Positions 28,501 through 43,500 of a DNA stretch of 64,000 nt are shown here, in pieces. Within the stretch, counting starts at the first letter, position 1; each line of letters begins with the position of its first letter. This DNA comes from Prunella strophiata (lineage: Eukaryota > Chordata > Aves > Passeriformes > Prunellidae), in NCBI GenBank assembly GCA_036583965.1, contig JAZBQD010000018.1, positions 13,804,867 through 13,868,866 on the forward strand. The letters are read 5' to 3'. Position numbers and translations under genes: made by a program. The notes below the pieces were generated by a model. The model saw only the letters and a program-made list of their open reading frames with translations. It was not told the DNA's origin and made no database searches.

Positions 28501-31500
28501 TGAAAGCAAAAGAGAAGCTCCATTCCTGGTCCTACAATCCTGCAGATAGATTCACTGCTTCAGTGGTGAAGAAATATTCCTGCAATCACCCTGACATAAG
28601 ACCTGTATCCCCAAGTCTCTGCTGAAGGATCTTGCAACTCTGAGGGAAGTTCCTGTGAAGCATCACAAAGATAATCTGTCTTCAAAGGAATCAGAACCAT
28701 CTTCCCAATCCCTACAAACTCTGTGCCTCTAACAATGAAACAGAATGGAAGAAATAATAAATTAGAAAGAAAAGAATAAGGAAAAACGAATTTGCAATGC
28801 ATGAAACTATGAGGGCATTCCACCCAATTCACACGCTTCCCAAAGACAAAAACCAGCAGTTCAGGATTTGCTGCAAAGGTTTCCCTTTGCCATACTGCAC
28901 CAAATGGCAGCAAGAGGGACACCACTGTTCTACAGTCTGTGCCCGAAAGAAAACTCTTCATCAATCCAGAAGCAATGTCAGAACACACAATACAAAGTAC
29001 TTGTACAATCAAAAGTTTCCCGAGTAAAACTTCCTGCAATATCTGCAACTCTTCAAGTAGCACAGATCTGGGAATTGCCTTCCAAAAGTTACTGCATTAG
29101 ACAATGTGAGATGAAAGAATTCCTTTTCAGAGGTCAGGATTTCACTATTATTAATGTGAAGATGCATTAATTCAGAATGTGAGAGTCACACCACGAGTAA
29201 CAAATTCTGAAATGGAAATTTAAAACTGACAGAATTTATGAAACAACTCTGATCACTAAATAGATCATAGATTTCCAGATGTTTTATTCTTCAATTAAAA
29301 TTCTTGTCAAACACCACAGATTTGAGGGCCTTCATGCATTACTGCTGGTCAGTAGCAAGTAAATCAGAAGACCATACTGCTTAAGGATGAAAAATTGTGC
29401 TAGTTAACTGAAAACATTCTCAACTGGGAAACTCTGTGAAAGAAATAAAGTACTTAGAGGAAAAAAATGTGTTTATTCTACAGATACTTCTCCAACATCA
29501 GCATTCTGAATGTTTAAATTCTGGATCATTGCTTTCATTCCCAGACTGAGTTCCCAGACAACTACAATGTTTACATAAAAAATAATATATTATGCTGAAA
29601 TACTGTTTTGATTGCAAAAGAAAAATAGTAATTCACTGTTGGTCAGAAGCTAAATTTTGCCATTACAGTCTGCAAATTATAAGAGAGGTCTGGGGACCTC
29701 TCTTATAATTTGCAGACCTGGGGACAAACCACATAATCAAATCTACACTGTGAAAAGGAGCAATGAAGCATTAACCCCACACAACTCATCTTAAGTGGAA
29801 TAATCACTGAATTCAAAGCACTTTTCTAAATCCAAATAACTGACAGGACATGTCTTCTTTCTTCAGTCAGCAAAATTTGCTCATGGCAGTCAGGTCAAGT
29901 TGTTACATCAACCCAGCAAAGGTCCTGACCCACCACCAAGGCACAGAGATTCCCCCTTCCAAGAAATAGGACTGATTTCATTACTTGAAGTCTCTTCTTG
30001 TAGAAAGCACACATGACTGAAACTTCCCAACTTCTGGTTGGGAAAGGTGGAGGGGAAGCCCAGATCAGCCTGGGACAGGAAGGCCACAACAAACACACCA
30101 GCTTGCAGGTTTTTCACGTGCCACATCTGCTGCCACCGGGCAGAATATCATCTCCAAGAGTTCACATCCAATAAATATTTCCAGCAAGATCTTTTTTTTT
30201 GCAGAATTGTTAACACTAAACATTAAATACCTTTGCAGGAAAAAATATCATTCACCATGTCTTCTCCCTCTAAAACGGCAGATATCTCAAACCTTTGTCA
30301 CTTGTATGGAATTACTACCTAAATATTTGTATATGTAGAGAAAAACCAAGAAGGAGATCAAACTTGCATGATACTGTGATTTCTCCACAAGAAAACACGT
30401 CCAAACATGCATCCAGCACAAGTGCACACCTATAATTAGGGTGTTATATGAAATGGCTACCAAATACTTCATCATCAGTACAAGGCTCAGAAAAATAAAG
30501 TTATATTTTCACCAATTCCTCTGCTCATGAGTCATGAACATTAAGCAAAATTCTTCCAGTACACAAAGACCTGAGACAGCATGGCTTTATTCTCCCAAGT
30601 GCAACAGGATTCAAGTGGGAGAGGAGAGATGAAAACACAATGAGAAATCAGATAAATGAGCAGCTGAGATCTACAATTCAACATAATGACCAAGTGCCCA
30701 ATCCTTGGGCTATTTATTTCCTTATTTATTAAAAGATGAATCTTCAGCATCAAGAAGAACAGAATGACCACAACAGACCCTCAAAGATGGAAGAGTTCAA
30801 GAACAATCTTGCTGCAGCTTGACACAGAAGTTAAATGAGTCCAAGTTTTGACAGAGAAAACAGCTGGCAGCAACTGTGATGCAGAGGACAGCCTGTACTT
30901 CTGTCATATATAGTTTTCCAGAAAAAGCAGCAGACAGCATAGCAATGGGTAGCTTAAATAGATTTTTTTAAATTTGGGTAAATTAAAAAGTTTTATTCCA
31001 CACCTTTCCAAAACTGTTAAATAGAGACTTTAAGTGCAAAGTGACACAACAGTTGTGCGTCAAATAAACTTTTCTGACAGCTGTCATATGAGCTGTTTCT
31101 GACTAAAACATATTAAAAATGAAGCTTCTACTTAGGTCAGACCAAAGCCTCACATGAACACCACAGAATATTTCAACATCTTTATTGTGAATACAAGTTT
31201 CCTTTAAATAAACAAAAATTGAAAGAAGCACCAAAATACAGTTTTATACTCCCCTTTCCCTGCTCTCCCTGTTGCTCTTTTAAAAAAGTTATTGCTAGAG
31301 AAAGCCCAGATGTTCCAGTCTCATTTCACCTGCCAGCTTCCCCAATTATTGCAATTTATTTGTCTGGGCAAAGAATAAAATTATTGCTTCTGCCACCAAT
31401 AACTGCTAAGAGAGCTTAGCAGGAAACACTGATTTAAATAGTCAATAATGTAGTGTGGTACATGCCAAAGGAGAAATTTCACTCATCTTTGGTCTGGATG

Positions 31501-34500
31501 GTTGTGCAAGAGCTGGACTCTGTGTGCAAAGAAATCCTGTAATCCTCCTGACAGTTTCAGATTAGAAATTTTACAAGAGGCTAATGAATCAAATGTAGGC
31601 TGATAATGTGCATTTCAAAAGTGACACACAGTAAAACTCACTGACTCTGACTGGGAAAAACCTTTTGACCTTAAAGCTTCTGGCACACAAGCATGTCAAA
31701 GCCTCACTGCTTTGGGTTTTCAGTACATTTCTCAAAAATGAGTTTCCAACCCTAGATATCAGTGGCACTTGGTTCCTGAATCAAAGATCACTAAATGATC
31801 AAAAAACAAAATAACTGAGCAAAAGTAATTAAGGACAGGCAAGAGCAACCACCCCATCCCCATGAGAAGCGCAAGGCATGAAAAAGTAACATCTTGCAAT
31901 CCTACACAGCAGGAAACAAAAAATGTTTCAGTCTTCTAATGCAATTCCATATTTCATTCTGTTTTCAAACAAAAAGAACACTTACAGTATATAACACAGT
32001 GAGAATCTTTTTTATATTATTTAGATGCTTCATGCTTTGACACAAGAATTGGCTTAAATATTTAACAGCAAAACAATTATGGTTTCGGGGAAAAGCTGAG
32101 CTAGTTTTGTTTCTAAATAAGCATAACATGCAAAATTTCTGAGTGAAAGCCCAAGCCTAAGTAATTTTTGAATTTTTCCCTCACTTAATTGTTCCAGCTG
32201 CACTAATAGGTATTGTGCATTTTGCCATAAGACATTCTCATGAGACAGCAGATAAAGCAGTTTCTTGCCCAAGACAAGCAATACCATGAAAGAATTCACA
32301 ACCTCCCTTAGAAACTCTAGTGTGTATCTCCCGCAGTAGAAGTGACTATTCTCCCCACTCTGATGATATGAGGAAGATTTCCTATAACAGAGTAGGAATA
32401 TCAGAAGTTCAGGACTTGGTTCAGTCATGTTTGAGTTTCATTGGTGGAAACTGAGGGAAAAAGAGCAAGCCAGCACTTCCAAATAGAAAGACGTTTTCCT
32501 AAAGTGCTTCCATTGCCATTTCTGGAGTTGAGGCATTATTAAGCTTGGGATAATTTGTTTATGAAACAGAAATAATTGATTTTTCCTTTGTCTCTCTTCC
32601 TGCATCTTGTAAACAACAGTTCATATTCAAATACTGTTCCTGCTTATCATCAGCTTAAGGATCTACAACCCTTCCCTCGTAGCCCAGACACACTGAACAC
32701 ACGTGAAGCTTTAACTGCTCATCAGAACAAGTGAGAAGCAGACAAAACCAGAGCAGAGACTAAAGCAACCCATGGCTGCCAACAAACATTGTCAACTTAA
32801 TTCAGACATGTGGCCCTGTGGTGCTTGTTAAAGAAAGATGCAGGACACACTTTTTTATGGAACAAAACAGAAGATCCCAGTTTATTCCCACTTCTCTTTA
32901 TACAGAGCTTTTAAAGAACATCCCCTGACTGTTCCAAATTGGTCAGTAAGAAGTTGTTACCCTGTATTGATTGGTCACTCAGTCCCCCAGTGTGTACATA
33001 CAGAATGAGTTGTTTGTGACATGCTGTTTGCATTTTTCTACCTAATGGTGTAAAAACAATTTATACAGGTGGCTATTGTTTCTCACAGTCCTAGAGTTCT
33101 TTCTCAGGGAAGGCAGGTTGCTTTCCACAGTCATAGAGTTTTTCTCAAGGTAAGCAAGTTGGTTTTCACTGCCGCAGGACTGTTCTCACTAAAAGCTGTC
33201 AGTTTTCTCATGGCTTCTGTCAGCTCAAGTCAAGATTCAGTTTGTAAGGCCTCTGGCCTGCTATTTCACCACCACAGACATGGGTTCCCTTCTCTAGAAT
33301 GCGACAAAACAAAGAAAAAAATCCCCCAAAACGTTCTACCAGGCTAACAGCTGAAATGAGAAGCTGCTTGGACTGTGACAATCTATGTTATAGTGTCATA
33401 GAATCATTTCAGTTGGAAAAGACCCTTGAAGATTGAGTCCAACCAAAACCTAACACTTCCAAGTCCACCACTCAACATGTTCCTGAGTGCCAAATCTACA
33501 CAACTTTTAAATATCTCCAGGGATGGTGACTCCTCCACTTCCCTGGGCAGCTTCTTCCAATGTTTGACAAATCCTTTCAGTGAAGATTTTTTTCCTAATA
33601 TCCAACCTAGCCTTCCCCAGGTTCAACCTGAGGCAGCTTCCTCTTGCCCTGTTGTTTGTTCCTTGGGAGAAGAAACCAATCCCACCTGGCTACAACCTCC
33701 TTTCAGGGAGTTATAACAAGGGATAAGCTCTCCCCTGAGCCTCTTTTTCTCCAGTCTAAAAAATCCCAGCTCCTCCTCATAGCATTTCTGCTTCAGATCT
33801 TTCTCTTGCCCTTCTCTGGACATGTTCCAGCCCCTCAATGTCACTCTTGTCAGGAGACACCCCCAAAGTGAACACAGGATTTGAGGTGTGGCCTCACCAG
33901 TGCTGAGTACAGGGGGACAATCCCTGCCCAGGTCCTGTTGGCCACACTATTGCTGAGCCAGGCCAGGCTGCCATTGGCCTTCTTGGCCACCTGGGCACAC
34001 TGTTAAATGTACTATACTCTCAGAAGAGCCCCAAATTCTGAATTTGGGAATGATAAATATATCAAATTATATATACAAATACAGGACGATAAATTAGACA
34101 ACCACCTGAAGGAAAAGCTCCATCTTTCAGCAGTGACAGCACTGCACCTGTACAGTCCAGGGAAGGGACATGCACACCCACCTCCTCTGAACTGTTCTGC
34201 AAGGACAAACCCCACTGTGTTCTGCACTCCAGCTGGACTGGCTCTATAGCTCAGCTTCAGCACTCACTGCTACAAACTGTGCTGTCTGCTCACAGAACTT
34301 GAAATGCACATGCCTTTTATATCTGATTATTCACAGACCAAGCTTTGAAGGAAGCAGAAAACAATTGAGATGATGGAAGAAATCAAAAGTATTTAAATAA
34401 TACAAACAGCAAAACAAAAATTTGAACAAGGCATCACATGTGAATTATGACAACTGCAGGGTATAATTGGCTTGACTAGGTCTAGATTTTATCAAACTGA

Positions 34501-37500
34501 TAGGGAAGACTAGTTGTTCTCTGCTTGTCCCACCCTTTGCCACAACACACATGACCATAAAAAAGGAAAAACTTGAAAATATTAGCAGTTAAAATTATCA
34601 TTAAAGTTATCCAACTGTCATGTGGTTAAGTTTATAAACTTTAGAGTACAAATCAACAAGAAAGCAATTGCTTGGCTGACACTTCAGTGAAAAGGGTTCT
34701 TTTGTAAACTGTCTTTCAAATAATAACCAGATTTAAACAGGTTTCTGTGGATTGCACTAAAGAGGTGGTGCTTAAATATTCTCTGATCTCTGGTTTGGAG
34801 CAAAAGAAGGGACTCAGTCTCAACTGACCAAGCCTGTGTCTTTTGAAACAGAAGATGACAAGACTGCTACATGGAAACTCCTGATCTTTCAGGAAAAAAA
34901 AAAAAATCACAGGCTGTTAAGGAAAAATATGCACTTATGCTTAGTTTTTAAAAATCTTTATTCAGGACATCATAGGCCCTTAGAAAAATAAACACTTTGT
35001 TTATTTGAAATAAACTAGGAATTACTCTGGATCCTTTCTCATTTTTTAAAAGCACTCTAACAGGTGACAGGAATGGTCACAGAGGAAAATAAGGATATTT
35101 ATTCTTCTTTTCCTGAAAACACATAAAAGTACTTTAGGAAGGCTGGGCAATATTGCACAGAGCTACTTATAAAAATTAAAAAGAACCTGACCTTGATGAT
35201 AGGGTAAGGGGGGAAGGGGAGGATTTAATTTATTTTTTTTTAGTCCTCTCCCTTCTCTTTGACCTTTTCCTTTAAGAAAACAAAGCCATGTGTATTGCTA
35301 ATGCAATACCCCTTGCTTTCTTACAAGTTTTACATTACATTTATTCCAGCCTGCAAAACAGAAACCTTTAACAAATACTTATCAAAACATACAAATTAAC
35401 TATGAGATAAGAGTCACTCAAGCAATGAAGAACACCCAAAATGTAACCTCAGTAATAAAATGGAACTCCACATTTCAACAGATATGGGAGTGGCAGAGTT
35501 GTTAGACAATGTAACATACATATTTCCCAAAATTACATGTTTCCATCTGGCTCCTTCAGCAGTCTGTTTCTTCCCACACTCAAGGGAAAAAGAAAACCTA
35601 CAGCTCAGGCTAACATGAAAGAGACACAGGCTTTCCATAAATTCAAAGTCATAAGCTGAAAGCAAGAGAGGGAAAGACAGACTGACCATCAGTGCAGTGA
35701 TTACTCAGCTTAAGGCAGGCACAGGACAGCACGGGTTTTACCTACAATTTAGTATTTACCCCCACCTAAGCACCTAAAACAGTATTAAAAGAGACATACT
35801 GTCAAAAGCATCTTGTTCTAGAGAACTGAAGTAATTGTATTCTCCTCCTTTCCTCCCTCAGAAAGATTAAAATCCAAGAGAAAGCATTTCAAGAACTACT
35901 TGAACAAATTCTGTCCGTAGCTAGGGAAACAGCAACAGTAACACCAGACATAAAAGTGTCCCCTCAGGTTTTGGTCTCTGGTCTCACCACAACCATGCTC
36001 AGTCTTGCTCAGCTACAGGGATTTAATTCCCCCCTGCCACTGTAACCTAAACACCTTGGTTTTAAATACACACAGGAGAGACACACACGCTGATGTGCAG
36101 CAGCACAGTTATTCTCGTTGGACATTCAGCCATGCTTTCTACATCAGAAACAAAGCCCAAAAGGAACAGCAAACAAACAAACAAACAAACAAAAACCCCA
36201 CTAGGAGAGCAAACATTGCACAGCTGGGCTCCTTAATGCAAGATAACCATCTATTGGCATACTTGAAAAGTCTGCTCTTTCCCCTGAAGAACCACCATGA
36301 ATGATCCCAGTATCCTTGGATCCAGCTACAACTCATGGCAGGCTCTTTAACTGGCAAAGCCTGTTCCCGAAATTCTGCTACTACTTCTCACAGGTAGTTT
36401 AATATGGATAATTAGAAGAATCCATGGAGATCTTTTCAGCTTTGGGAACAGTTTACTTCGTGTACCTAGAGCACTACCTTTATGAGAAAACTTCCAAGCC
36501 CCTGGAATAACAGCTATACATTGTTGTTCCAGAGTAGTGACAGATGCTCTGACATGTCAAATTCAATCCTGCAACAACAGCATGCTCAAGAGCTACTCAA
36601 CACACAAGTATTTAAAAAGCAAACGTAATTAGAGGAGTACTGTGAAGCAGTTACCACATAGTAAGCTTCTGAAAGGCTGTCAGTAGTTTTCTGATTAAAG
36701 AGAAGAGCCTGTCACAAGACAAACCAAGTATACTTTCATTTGCTCAAACCTTATTTTGGATAATTCACGGCTCATCTGCCACACGGGCCAGAAGGAAGGA
36801 GTCAGGAATCCCAGTCTTGTATCTCATTTGTGCTGCACTGCTGGTTTGTAATTGTAGGACTACACTATCAATGAAACATCCACAAAACAAACCCCAAACC
36901 ATAAATGTCAACAAAACCTCTCTACACCAAAGGTACTGGCCTCATTCAATCTACCACATATGAAAATAAGGCAGCAAAACACTGGAAACCCTGAAGTGTT
37001 CAGTGAATGCATTTGTCAATGACAGCTGGAAGAAACATTTGCTGATTTCTGTAGGACACAGGACATTCTGAACGAGTCCTAGTGGTGTAAATCAGAACAG
37101 TTTCTAACAATTCTGGTCCATGGCAGACTGCACATACAAAAGTGGTGCATCCACACGTGGTCCTCAGAACTACAGTGAATGACCTAGTGTACTGCACTGG
37201 CACCAGCAACTCTCCTACCTATCACATCATATAAACACAACATTTTTAGGTTGGGATAAGTGGAGTAAGTATTGAAGACAAAGTGTCAGTTCAAATCTTG
37301 ATGCTTTGTCTTCTGCTCCTCACAACTGCTCTTTAGGATTGTTGCAAAACGTTTCAAGATGTGTGAATCATCCCTTGGCCAACTAAGGCATATGCCTTAA
37401 AGTTCTTCCTTAATTTCATCTTCTACTCCCAGTTAGCACCAAAAGATAATTCCTAGACTGAAAGTTCCTCAATGCATTTATTTCTTCATTTACTAGCATT

Positions 37501-40500
37501 TTCTCCCATGTCCAGGTTTATAACAAAATTATTGCTGAAGCAGGTGAAAAGAAAACCCATTTATAACACATGAACTGTGGTATTTCAAACTTAATTGGTT
37601 ATTTAAGCATTAGGCTCAACACTGATGAGTCAAAATCAGGCCGTAATTTTCTACTTTGACCATTTAAACCAGTGCTTTGCTGTGCTTTACAGGAAGATGC
37701 AAACATACACACTACAAACTCAGTGAAAAGCAGCTGTTCAAGGACCAGGCTGCTTCAATGTGTTCCATTGCTATTCTGAGTGTGTGCAGCACAAAACAGA
37801 CCACAGCAATCAATCAGCACCTTCCAGACTCTGGGGAGGGAGGTGGGGAGGGAGGGAGAAGCAGATGAAGCAGCTCAGTGGTGCTCAGCAGCTCAGTGGT
37901 GCTCAGCAGCTCAGGTCAGGCCACAGGTACAGCCACAGCAGGTTTGTACTTCCTCCTACTATCACCATGATTTAGGACTACCTGCATGTTAGAAACATTA
38001 CAGTATCATGGCAGTACTGTTTCTTACTGCCCTGAACAGATGAAGGCCACACTGGCACAAAAAATCTCAGACGGGATCAGTCAGGAGCTACGTAACAAAG
38101 AACATTAAGCCTTTAAAGACGATTAGCCTCAACAAGTAAGGCTTCTGTACTTTTGAATTGGCACTTTCAGTCACAATTCACCCTGCTACCAAAGCTTTAG
38201 AGCTGTATACACATCCTATGTTTGTGACTCTCCAACTGCAGTCCCCTGGACCTCTAGTAACCTGCAAAACCTGTTAAATGTGGTTCAATTGCAACTCCTC
38301 TGCCTTTCTACCCAAAAGACCAAAGTCCATGAGAAACTTTGAGGGGTGACACCGGCCAAAACAGATGTGGGGAGGTTTTGAGTGGTTCAAACATCACAGA
38401 AAAAAAAAAAATTAAAAAGCCACACACACAAAAAAAAAAACAATAACAAAACAACCCAGCATGTGCAGACCTGTAAGTGCCACTTTATCTTATGACAGAG
38501 GTATTTTGCAATGCTAATTTAAGAGTAGGGATGCCCAACTAAGAGAAATGCAACAGACTCACTGAGTTTCATTTACCTTTCTTCATATTTTTGACTGAGA
38601 GACAGATGAGAAAATCCAAAAAATCCACATGACTGCTGGAGAACAGATATCAAGGATCTTTGCTGGTCAGTAGTAAAACTTCCCATCTCAACATTACAAC
38701 TGCAGCTCTCCATAGGTAATAGATCTATTGAGAAAAAAGACTGTAAATCATTGTAATTGTTGGGTTTTTTACCAAATTTGTTCTACCAATGCCAGCATAC
38801 TTGCAACTACAGCAGAAATGTTAGCTGGATGCTAACAGCTAAGACACAGATATTTTATTTACATTTTATTTACATGGCCACAAGTCATCAACAAAGACAG
38901 TCAGGACAAAAGCCTTTCACTGAACAGAAGATTGGTCCTGTCTTTTTGGACTACCTGAAGAAATTTCAAATTTAATACCAGGGGAATAAGGAAGAATAAA
39001 GAAAAGTCAAGGCAGGACACAAGCACAAATTGAGAGCATAGTGGTCTGACTCCACATTTAGATGGCTAATTTTAATGATATATAAAAATGGATACATAGT
39101 GTAGTCTATTTATAATATAAACATGTTTAGGGCCAAGCTGAAATAATCAATTAGTAAACTCATGGTTTCCAATTCTGTAATCTTTGTTTCATCATCTACT
39201 CTAGAGTATTCCAAGTAGTCACACTTTAGTCACTATCACATATTTCATAGAACCATGGAATGATTTGGGTGAGATGGGACCTTAAAGATCATCTAGTTCA
39301 AAACCCCTTCCACAGGCAGGAACACCTTCAAGCAGACCAGGTTGTTCAGAGCTCCATGCAGTCTGGCACTGAACATTTACATAGACAGGGCATCTAAAAC
39401 TTCTCTGGGCAACCCATTCCAGTGCCTCACCACCCTCACAGTAAAGAATTCTTTTCTAAAACACAATCTAAACCTACTGTCTCTCCATTTGAATCCATTT
39501 CCCCTTGTCTTGCCACTACATGCCCTGGTAAATACTCTCTCTCCATCTTTTTCATAGGCTCCCTTCAGGTACTGGAAGGATACAATTAGGTCACCCTGAA
39601 GCCTTCACTCTTCCAGGCTGAATAAACCCTGTTCTCTCAGCCTTTCCTCATAAGAGAGATGCTCCATCCCTTTGATGATCTTGGCATCCCCCTCCTCTGG
39701 ATTTGTTCCAACAGGTCCATGACCTTCCTCTGCTGGGAGCCCAGAGCTGGATGCAGCACTGCAGATGGGATCTCACCAGAGCAGAGGGGCAGAATCCCCT
39801 CCCTCCCCTGCTGCCCATGGTGCTTTGGATGCCAAGGATACTCCAATAATAAGCACACAGCCCAACAAAGTGCCTGTGAAACAAAGAAGTGAAACTTTCT
39901 TTTTCCCTCTTACTTTCATGCCACTGGAAGATGCCACCTAGCCATGATACAAACATGAGAACCACTTACACAGGACATCCAGAAATTTACTGCACAGTGT
40001 TGCACTGAACAGCACCTTTAACTACACGTAGCTCCTCCCCACCTTCCTCCACCACTTCATTCAGCTGAAAGCAACCCAGCAGTGTTGCAGCAGTACAGCA
40101 GCTCTGAAGAGCAGAACACAGAAGTCCAAGCAGATCCCTTGCTTCCACAATATGAAGTAAAAGGAAATACATTTTCCCTCCCACAGCCAGTTTCCACTTC
40201 AGAAACAAACACTGATGACCTGTAGTTTCATTAACTGCTGTCATGTTGATCCTGGAGCATTTATCACATCCAAAAGCCTGAACAAAGTTCAAACCAGGAT
40301 GATAACCCCTACACATGTGACTGCTGGGTGTTTGAGCTGGAAAAAGGCCAACACAGCCAACACTCTGCCCTGGTTCACCAAGTATTTCCAGAAGTAGATC
40401 AAGGAAAACATAATAGTGCATTTAGTGCAAACAAAAAAAAAAACAGTTGGAAACAGAATTCACTTCCCAAGGAGCAGAAATGCATGCAGAAGAACAGATA

Positions 40501-43500
40501 GCAACTAAAGCCAATCTTTTCTAAGGCATCTCAAAGTCTTTGTATCCATCACTTCTAACTCTGCAAGTAATGTTAGATGATGATGGGGAAAATAGATTTT
40601 TAAAAGCCCAAAAGAAAACTCTTTTTTTTTTTTTTTTTAAACACCACCTGAGAGACTATTTTAGGACATAGTATCAATAGGATTTATTTTCCAAAAAAGA
40701 CTGTGTATTAGAACCAGTGAGCTGGTAATTTGATCAAATTGCACATTCAACAGACATCACTGAAATCCCTGATCAGTGGCAGCACTACCTTTATTTCTGC
40801 TACCCCAGCAGGTGCAAATATAATTTCACAACTAAATGTGGGACCAAGACGAAAACACCCATCGCTGGGCTTGTGTAAATCCTGCAACCATGGGAAAAGG
40901 ACCACCAAGGATACACAGTACACATGGAAGAAGCACTTCACACATCACACTCATCCTTTTAAGAACCACAAGGGCAAACTGATGGCCAGTATTGCAAGGA
41001 AAACTGGATTCAAACATGAAGAAAGTTTGACCTGCTGCTGGCTGAAGCCAAATCACGAACCCAGAGCAAGCACAGACAAAGTGCGACTCTGATGATATCA
41101 TTTATAGCAGCTCAGCAGCTGGTAAATGCCACACACATCCACGTTTTCTGCACACAGCAGCCTGGCCACAGCACTGGAAACACACCTTCTTCCCAAATCA
41201 AACTGGAACCTGCACGTTTGCAAACCCTTAGCTGCAAACTATCTGCCTAGCTTCATACACTTGCCACTGGTTAAGCATCCCAAGCTCAAAACAGCTGTAG
41301 TTAGGCAGGAATTCTGAAGGAGCAGGGGGCAATGATTTCACACTAGTGAAACGCCCTGAGAAAACAAACAAACAAATAAATAAATAAATAAATGTAGTGT
41401 ATGTCTGCCAGTACTCAAGTGACTTGGCATAAATTCTGTTTAAAAGTAGAAATATATACATTGAATTAGGAGAACTGGCTTAATGCACAAAACAATAGAA
41501 CAGGGCTCAAGAGACTTTGTTTCACATTCCAGCCCATGAATAGACTTTGATAAAGTCACTGACTCATGCTGTGCCCCAGCTATTATACAGGAAGGTACCT
41601 CAGCCTCTTATCAGCAGGATAAAATCTATTAGTGAACAATATACTCAGCTATTCAGGTCACCACATCTTCCTCTCACCACTTCTGCTATAGGTGCACTGG
41701 TAATGAAACAGGGTACAGCTATATCACTAGAATACCTATGAATCTTAAATGCTTGGGTTTTAAAACAGTAAGCAGAACTTACACTGATTATATGTTAAAG
41801 GGAGCATTAATTATTCTTCAAGAAAAAAGATGCATAAATCCTTAATTAAAACCTTTGAAAGGACATCTGTATAATGAAAAACAGTACTTTTGGAACTGAG
41901 GAATCTATCTTTTCAGGCAAATCAATCTATGGGCACTGGCATAATCCCAACGCAACCTGAAGATGGAAATATAACAAATATTTAATCAAATCTTCCAGTA
42001 TAAGAACAGACAGCCACTATAAATCTTAACCTTGATGACTCTATATAGCATGTGTGACTCTATACAGCACGTGTAAAGAAGCAATAGCTTCAGCTACATA
42101 CAAAAATTAGTATCCTCATCATTAGTCTTCAACCTTTTTAAAAGTTGAATGACCCAAACATAATCTCAGAGTAAGCCAAATGTCTTCCTGTAGAATTTTC
42201 CTTTCTTAGCTGTATTTCACAATATTTTTTTTAAGTTCTCTTTAATACTACAACTAAAGAAAAAGGGATGATGCTGCAACTTTACAAATGTACATAATGT
42301 TAGGCAAATGCTGTAATTTACAGTGAAGGTCCACTGCAAGCTAATTGTCAACAAGTCAGGAGTTCATTATCCAGATCACCAGATTCATATCTGACCTAGA
42401 TCACAAGCAACTAGATGGTGTTTAATCCTCTAGCTGCCAAATTCTTCATCATGCTATGAAGACATGCCCATCAAGTCACAATCACACCATCCAAGTATGT
42501 GAGACAAATCAGTAAATCTTTATTAAAAACTTTAACAAGTTTGCAATTAAGGGGTTATCTTAGGAGCTTAGGACTCATGGAAGCTAGAAACAGTTTAATT
42601 TACTTATAGCCACACCTGAGCTTCCTCCAGCATTTTCTAAGTGTTAGTCCCTAACTAGAGACAGAAGTTGCCACAGTTTCTCTCTTGCAGTACTGACATG
42701 ATTCAGCTAATTGAGGGAAGGGAAATCAGGCATCAGGCAATAAGTTTCCCCAACCATGCTGCACACACACAGTTTAGCTAAGTATGAACTGGGAAAACCA
42801 GAAGGCATTATAGCACTTCTCAGGATATCTTGGCATCTTCAGGAAAAAAAAAAAAAAAAAGGTTGAAGTTTGTGTAAATAATACTCTAAGTTTTTATAGC
42901 ACTAATTCTCTCATGGATCGTATCTTCACTTTCATAAAGTAGGAAACTCCCTCTCCCTGAGAAGTTTGCTTTATCCTTAGTTAAAAATAAGTCTAACAAC
43001 ATCATAGAAATCGGAGAGAAACAAAAGGACAACAAAAGGAAAAAACAAGAGCGCTAGCAATACACTGTGGGGGGGAATAACATCACATTACCAACTCCTG
43101 TGACACAGCTTAAATAATACACTGTGATACAGCCAAACAGACCAAATAAGAATAAGATACAAACACTTGTTCCAGTTTATCTTCTATTTATTTGAAAAAG
43201 CAGTGGGGTTAATAACTCCATAAACCAGAATTATCACTTCTTCAGGGAAGCTCAACTCTAACCTCCCATGGACTGGACCAAAGGAATCTCTGGCTGCTGC
43301 ACAGCACTGCACCAAAGCAATCCAGCAGACAGATTTGTATAATAAAGAACAGGGTGTGACAAAGCCAGGCTATCAGCTGGAAACTGCTTTAGACAGCTGC
43401 AAACCTAGCTTTTCTTTGGCTTTCTTCATGCTTTCAAAGGGGCTTCAGTCACAGATGCTCAAGTTCTCTCTGTGTCCAAGGCCTGATAGAGTTAGAAAAA

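Larger units (their letters stand above)
21904..32816 (-). other. ARHGAP10: ARHGAP10 intron 1, 3' part
   Basis: The last 11 kb of the 41-kb first intron. It is AT-rich, free of recognised interspersed repeats, and holds the 20-bp palindrome and the 50-nt hairpin. The 167-codon frame at 28560-29063 starts at GTG and has no recognised family. Confidence 0.85.
34003..39245 (-). other. ARHGAP10: ARHGAP10 intron 1, between CR1 copies
   Basis: Mostly unique AT-rich sequence with the (AAAC)n tract, the G4-prone run, the 18-bp tandem repeat and an A-rich stretch at 38398-38455. No exon or RNA gene is seen. Confidence 0.85.

Noticed and set aside
28560..29063. 167-codon open frame on the gene-sense strand in intron 1
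   Set aside because: Starts at GTG rather than ATG, shows no domain, splice or codon pattern I recognise, and lies deep in an intron. A frame of this length is only mildly unusual in 64 kb.
39987..40421. 144-codon minus-strand frame next to a CR1
   Set aside because: No similarity to CR1 ORF2 or any known domain; treated as chance.
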